A stretch of DNA of 7,377 nt, taken from NCBI GenBank assembly GCA_020200195.1, contig JAIVJE010000037.1:1-7377 (forward strand). The letters run 5' to 3'. Each line of letters begins with the position of its first letter. Position 1 is the stretch's first letter. Shown one piece after another: positions 5,782 through 7,377 of the stretch. The position numbers and the translations under genes are program-made. Under the pieces are notes generated by a model. It worked only from the letters and a program-made list of their open reading frames with translations, had not been told where the DNA came from and ran no database searches. Source of the stretch: Acidobacteriota bacterium (GTDB lineage Bacteria; Acidobacteriota; Vicinamibacteria; Vicinamibacterales; 2-12-FULL-66-21).

Positions 5782-6762
5782 ATGGAGCCTACCGCCTACC
5801 TCGAGAGTCTCCGGCCAGCGGGCAGCAAGCGCTCGAGTAAGCGCGATCTCATCGTGAACGTGTTCCTGCGGCAGGAAGGGCACCTCACGGCCGACGACCT
5901 GTTCGATCTGATTCGGCGCGAGGATCAGAAGATCAGCCGCGCCACCGTCTACCGCACGCTGCAGTGGATGATCGACGCGGGTATCGCGCGCAAGGTCGAT
6001 TTCGGCGAAGGGCGGTTTCGCTTCGAGCATTCCTACCGTCATCCGCGGCACTTTCATCTCATCTGCAAGACCTGTAATCACTCGTTCGAGTTTCTCAGCT
6101 CCGACATCGAAGTACTGTTGGAGGAAGTGGCCGCGGCCCGCAACTTCACGCCGGGCCAGAGCGTGCTCCAGATCCACGGTACGTGCGAAGCGTGCCGGAC
6201 GGGCCGGCCGGCGCCCGCCGAGGCCGGCGCTACCTCGCTGGTCTTCGCGCGCGATGCCTTGCGCATCGCGATTGCGACTGAGCGCAGCGGGCTGGAGTTC
6301 TATACGCGCGCCGCGCGCGTCGCGAAAGACGCCCGTGGCCGCCGGGTGTTCGAGAAGCTCGCGGAGGAGGAGCGGGAACACCTTGCGACCCTCGAAACGC
6401 GGTATCGCGAGCTGCTCCAGCAGGACCGCCAGCTCGAGGCACACCCGACGTTCCTGTTCTTCAAAGGGGCCGCCAACGGACTGTTCTCCGCCGGGGCGGA
6501 ACAGCTCATGAGTGGCGTGAACGATCGCCAGGCGCTGATGATCGGCATCCGTTGCGAGCGCGGGTCCCACCGCTTCTTCAAGCGGTATGGCGAGCGCTTC
6601 GAAGATTCCGAGGGTAAGCAGATTTTTCTCGAGTTCGCCGATGAAGAGCGCGCGCATCTCGAGCTGCTGATTCGGGAATACCGCGGGTTGGTCGAGCGGC
6701 AGCGCCGGACCCCTGCCCGAGCCGCCAAACGCAAGACACGCCGCGCGCCCGCGTCGGCCTGA
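5782..6762 (+). CDS. Fur-family metal regulator fused to a rubrerythrin-like ferritin domain
   Basis: The protein has 326 residues in two parts. Residues 1-140 are a Fur repressor: a winged helix with SRATVYRTLQWM at 52-63, metal-site candidates Glu82, His83, His87, His90, His92 and Glu103, and structural zinc pairs Cys95/Cys98 and Cys135/Cys138. Glu103 in SFEF is Fur-like; PerR sensors carry Asp there. Residues 151-303 form a ferritin-like four-helix bundle with a full diiron set: Glu167, Glu197 and His200 (EREH), then Glu259, Glu289 and His292 (ERAH). The rubredoxin domain of classical rubrerythrins is missing. The Lys/Arg-rich tail at 307-326 could touch DNA. Likely role: an iron- or peroxide-responsive DNA-binding protein in which the diiron centre tunes or assists sensing; this is inferred. 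The ATG at 5782 is forced, since TGA at 5767-5769 closes the frame just upstream. No Shine-Dalgarno is seen; the heptamer array fills that place. A PHP gene follows after 4 bases. No frameshift or stop interrupts the junction, so the fusion appears real. Confidence 0.9.
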   Translation: MEPTAYLESLRPAGSKRSSKRDLIVNVFLRQEGHLTADDLFDLIRREDQKISRATVYRTLQWMIDAGIARKVDFGEGRFRFEHSYRHPRHFHLICKTCNHSFEFLSSDIEVLLEEVAAARNFTPGQSVLQIHGTCEACRTGRPAPAEAGATSLVFARDALRIAIATERSGLEFYTRAARVAKDARGRRVFEKLAEEEREHLATLETRYRELLQQDRQLEAHPTFLFFKGAANGLFSAGAEQLMSGVNDRQALMIGIRCERGSHRFFKRYGERFEDSEGKQIFLEFADEERAHLELLIREYRGLVERQRRTPARAAKRKTRRAPASA

Positions 6763-6766
6763 CCGC

Positions 6767-7377
6767 GTGATCGATCTGCATCTCCATACTACCGCGTCCG
6801 ACGGGACGCTGTCGCCGGCGGCGCTGGTCGCGCGCGCAGCACAATCCGGCCTCACGACCATCAGCGTGACCGACCACGATACGACCGCGGGTCTCGCCGA
6901 GGCGCGCGCGGCGGCGGCCCAGCGAGACCTGTCGCTCGTCGACGGGATCGAGATTACCGCCGCGCACGCGCATCGTGACGTGCATGTCCTGGGATATTTC
7001 TTCAGTCCCGGCGCCGCGTCGCTGCAGGAATTCGTGCGGCGGCAGCGCGCGGACCGCGTGCGCCGTGTTCTGGAGATGCGCGATCGCCTCGAGGCGCTGG
7101 GATACAGAATTGACATCGCGCCACTCCTTGACGCCGCTTCGGCAGACGGGCGCAGCCTCGGCCGCCCGCAACTCGCCGACGCGCTCGTTACCGGTGGCTA
7201 CGCATCGGACCGGCAGGACGCGTTTGACCGCCTGCTCGGTCGCGGACGTGCCGCGTACGTGGCGCGCACCGGTCCAGCGCCTGCGGAGGCAATCTCCGTC
7301 ATACGGGGGGCCGGAGGAATTGCGTCTCTGGCGCATCCCGCACTCCTCGGCATGGACGAACTCATCCGGGAGCTCGC
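6767..7377 (+). CDS. PHP-domain phosphoesterase (TrpH/YciV-like), cut by the window edge
   Basis: Translation from the GTG at 6767 gives 203 codons, open to the right edge; relatives have about 280 residues. PHP enzymes use a cluster of divalent metals to hydrolyse phosphoesters. The closest described group acts on 3',5'-nucleoside bisphosphates and the 5' ends of short RNAs (TrpH/YciV, also called RNase AM). Seen: DLHLHTTASDG at 3-13 with His5, His7 and Asp12; TDHD at 35-38; DGIEIT at 59-64 with Glu62; DVHVLGY at 71-77 with His73; LGRPQLADAL at 131-140; and SLAHP with His190. All visible metal ligands are intact. The GTG is four bases after the stop of the Fur fusion, and the PHP motif begins directly after it, which makes the start secure despite a weak ribosome binding site. 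Co-transcription with the regulator is likely. The exact substrate is uncertain. Confidence 0.9.
   Translation, partial: MIDLHLHTTASDGTLSPAALVARAAQSGLTTISVTDHDTTAGLAEARAAAAQRDLSLVDGIEITAAHAHRDVHVLGYFFSPGAASLQEFVRRQRADRVRRVLEMRDRLEALGYRIDIAPLLDAASADGRSLGRPQLADALVTGGYASDRQDAFDRLLGRGRAAYVARTGPAPAEAISVIRGAGGIASLAHPALLGMDELIREL

Noticed and set aside
5530..7116. Minus-strand open frame of 528 codons and similar Arg/Cys-rich frames across the repeat array
   Set aside because: It is antisense to the Fur fusion and PHP genes, and its repeat part is an artefact of a 7-bp period read in threes; no domain is recognisable.

Overview
The window is GC-rich, gene-dense bacterial chromosome. The protein set (class I fumarase in one chain, a Tal-Pgi-type glucose-6-phosphate isomerase, an IscA/ErpA scaffold, a Fur regulator fused to a ferritin-like domain) and an intergenic array of ACGT-containing heptamers suggest an Acidobacteriota-like soil bacterium, possibly class Vicinamibacteria. 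That placement is an inference from gene content and style, not a measured result. No rRNA, tRNA, CRISPR, transposase or phage gene is visible.

Layout. (1) Bases 1-377, minus strand: N-terminal 125 codons of an aspartate ammonia-lyase, running off the left edge. (2) 378-424: a short AT-rich island between divergent genes, with overlapping -10-like boxes on both strands. (3) 425-1930, plus: class I [4Fe-4S] fumarate hydratase. (4) 1927-3612, minus: glucose-6-phosphate isomerase, convergent with the fumarase; the two stop codons share the palindrome CTAG. (5) 3615-5048, minus: NAD(P)-dependent aldehyde dehydrogenase, two bases upstream of the isomerase and surely co-transcribed with it. (6) 5204-5533, plus: ErpA/IscA iron-sulfur insertion protein with a good promoter and ribosome binding site. 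(7) 5534-5781: a degenerate 7-bp repeat array whose left and right parts are in opposite orientation and end in 21-bp inverted arms. (8) 5782-6762, plus: a Fur-type regulator fused to a rubrerythrin-like diiron four-helix bundle. (9) 6767 to the right edge, plus: a PHP-domain phosphoesterase, probably co-transcribed with the Fur fusion.

How the genes fit together. Aspartase makes fumarate from aspartate, and the divergent fumarase hydrates fumarate to malate, so the left promoter island could balance aspartate catabolism against the TCA cycle. The aldehyde dehydrogenase and isomerase form a small carbohydrate-oxidation operon. The right half has an iron theme: an Fe-S insertion protein, then a regulator that joins a metal-sensing DNA-binding domain to an iron- or oxygen-reactive diiron domain in one chain. 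That fusion, with the heptamer array directly against its start codon, is the most interesting part of the window.
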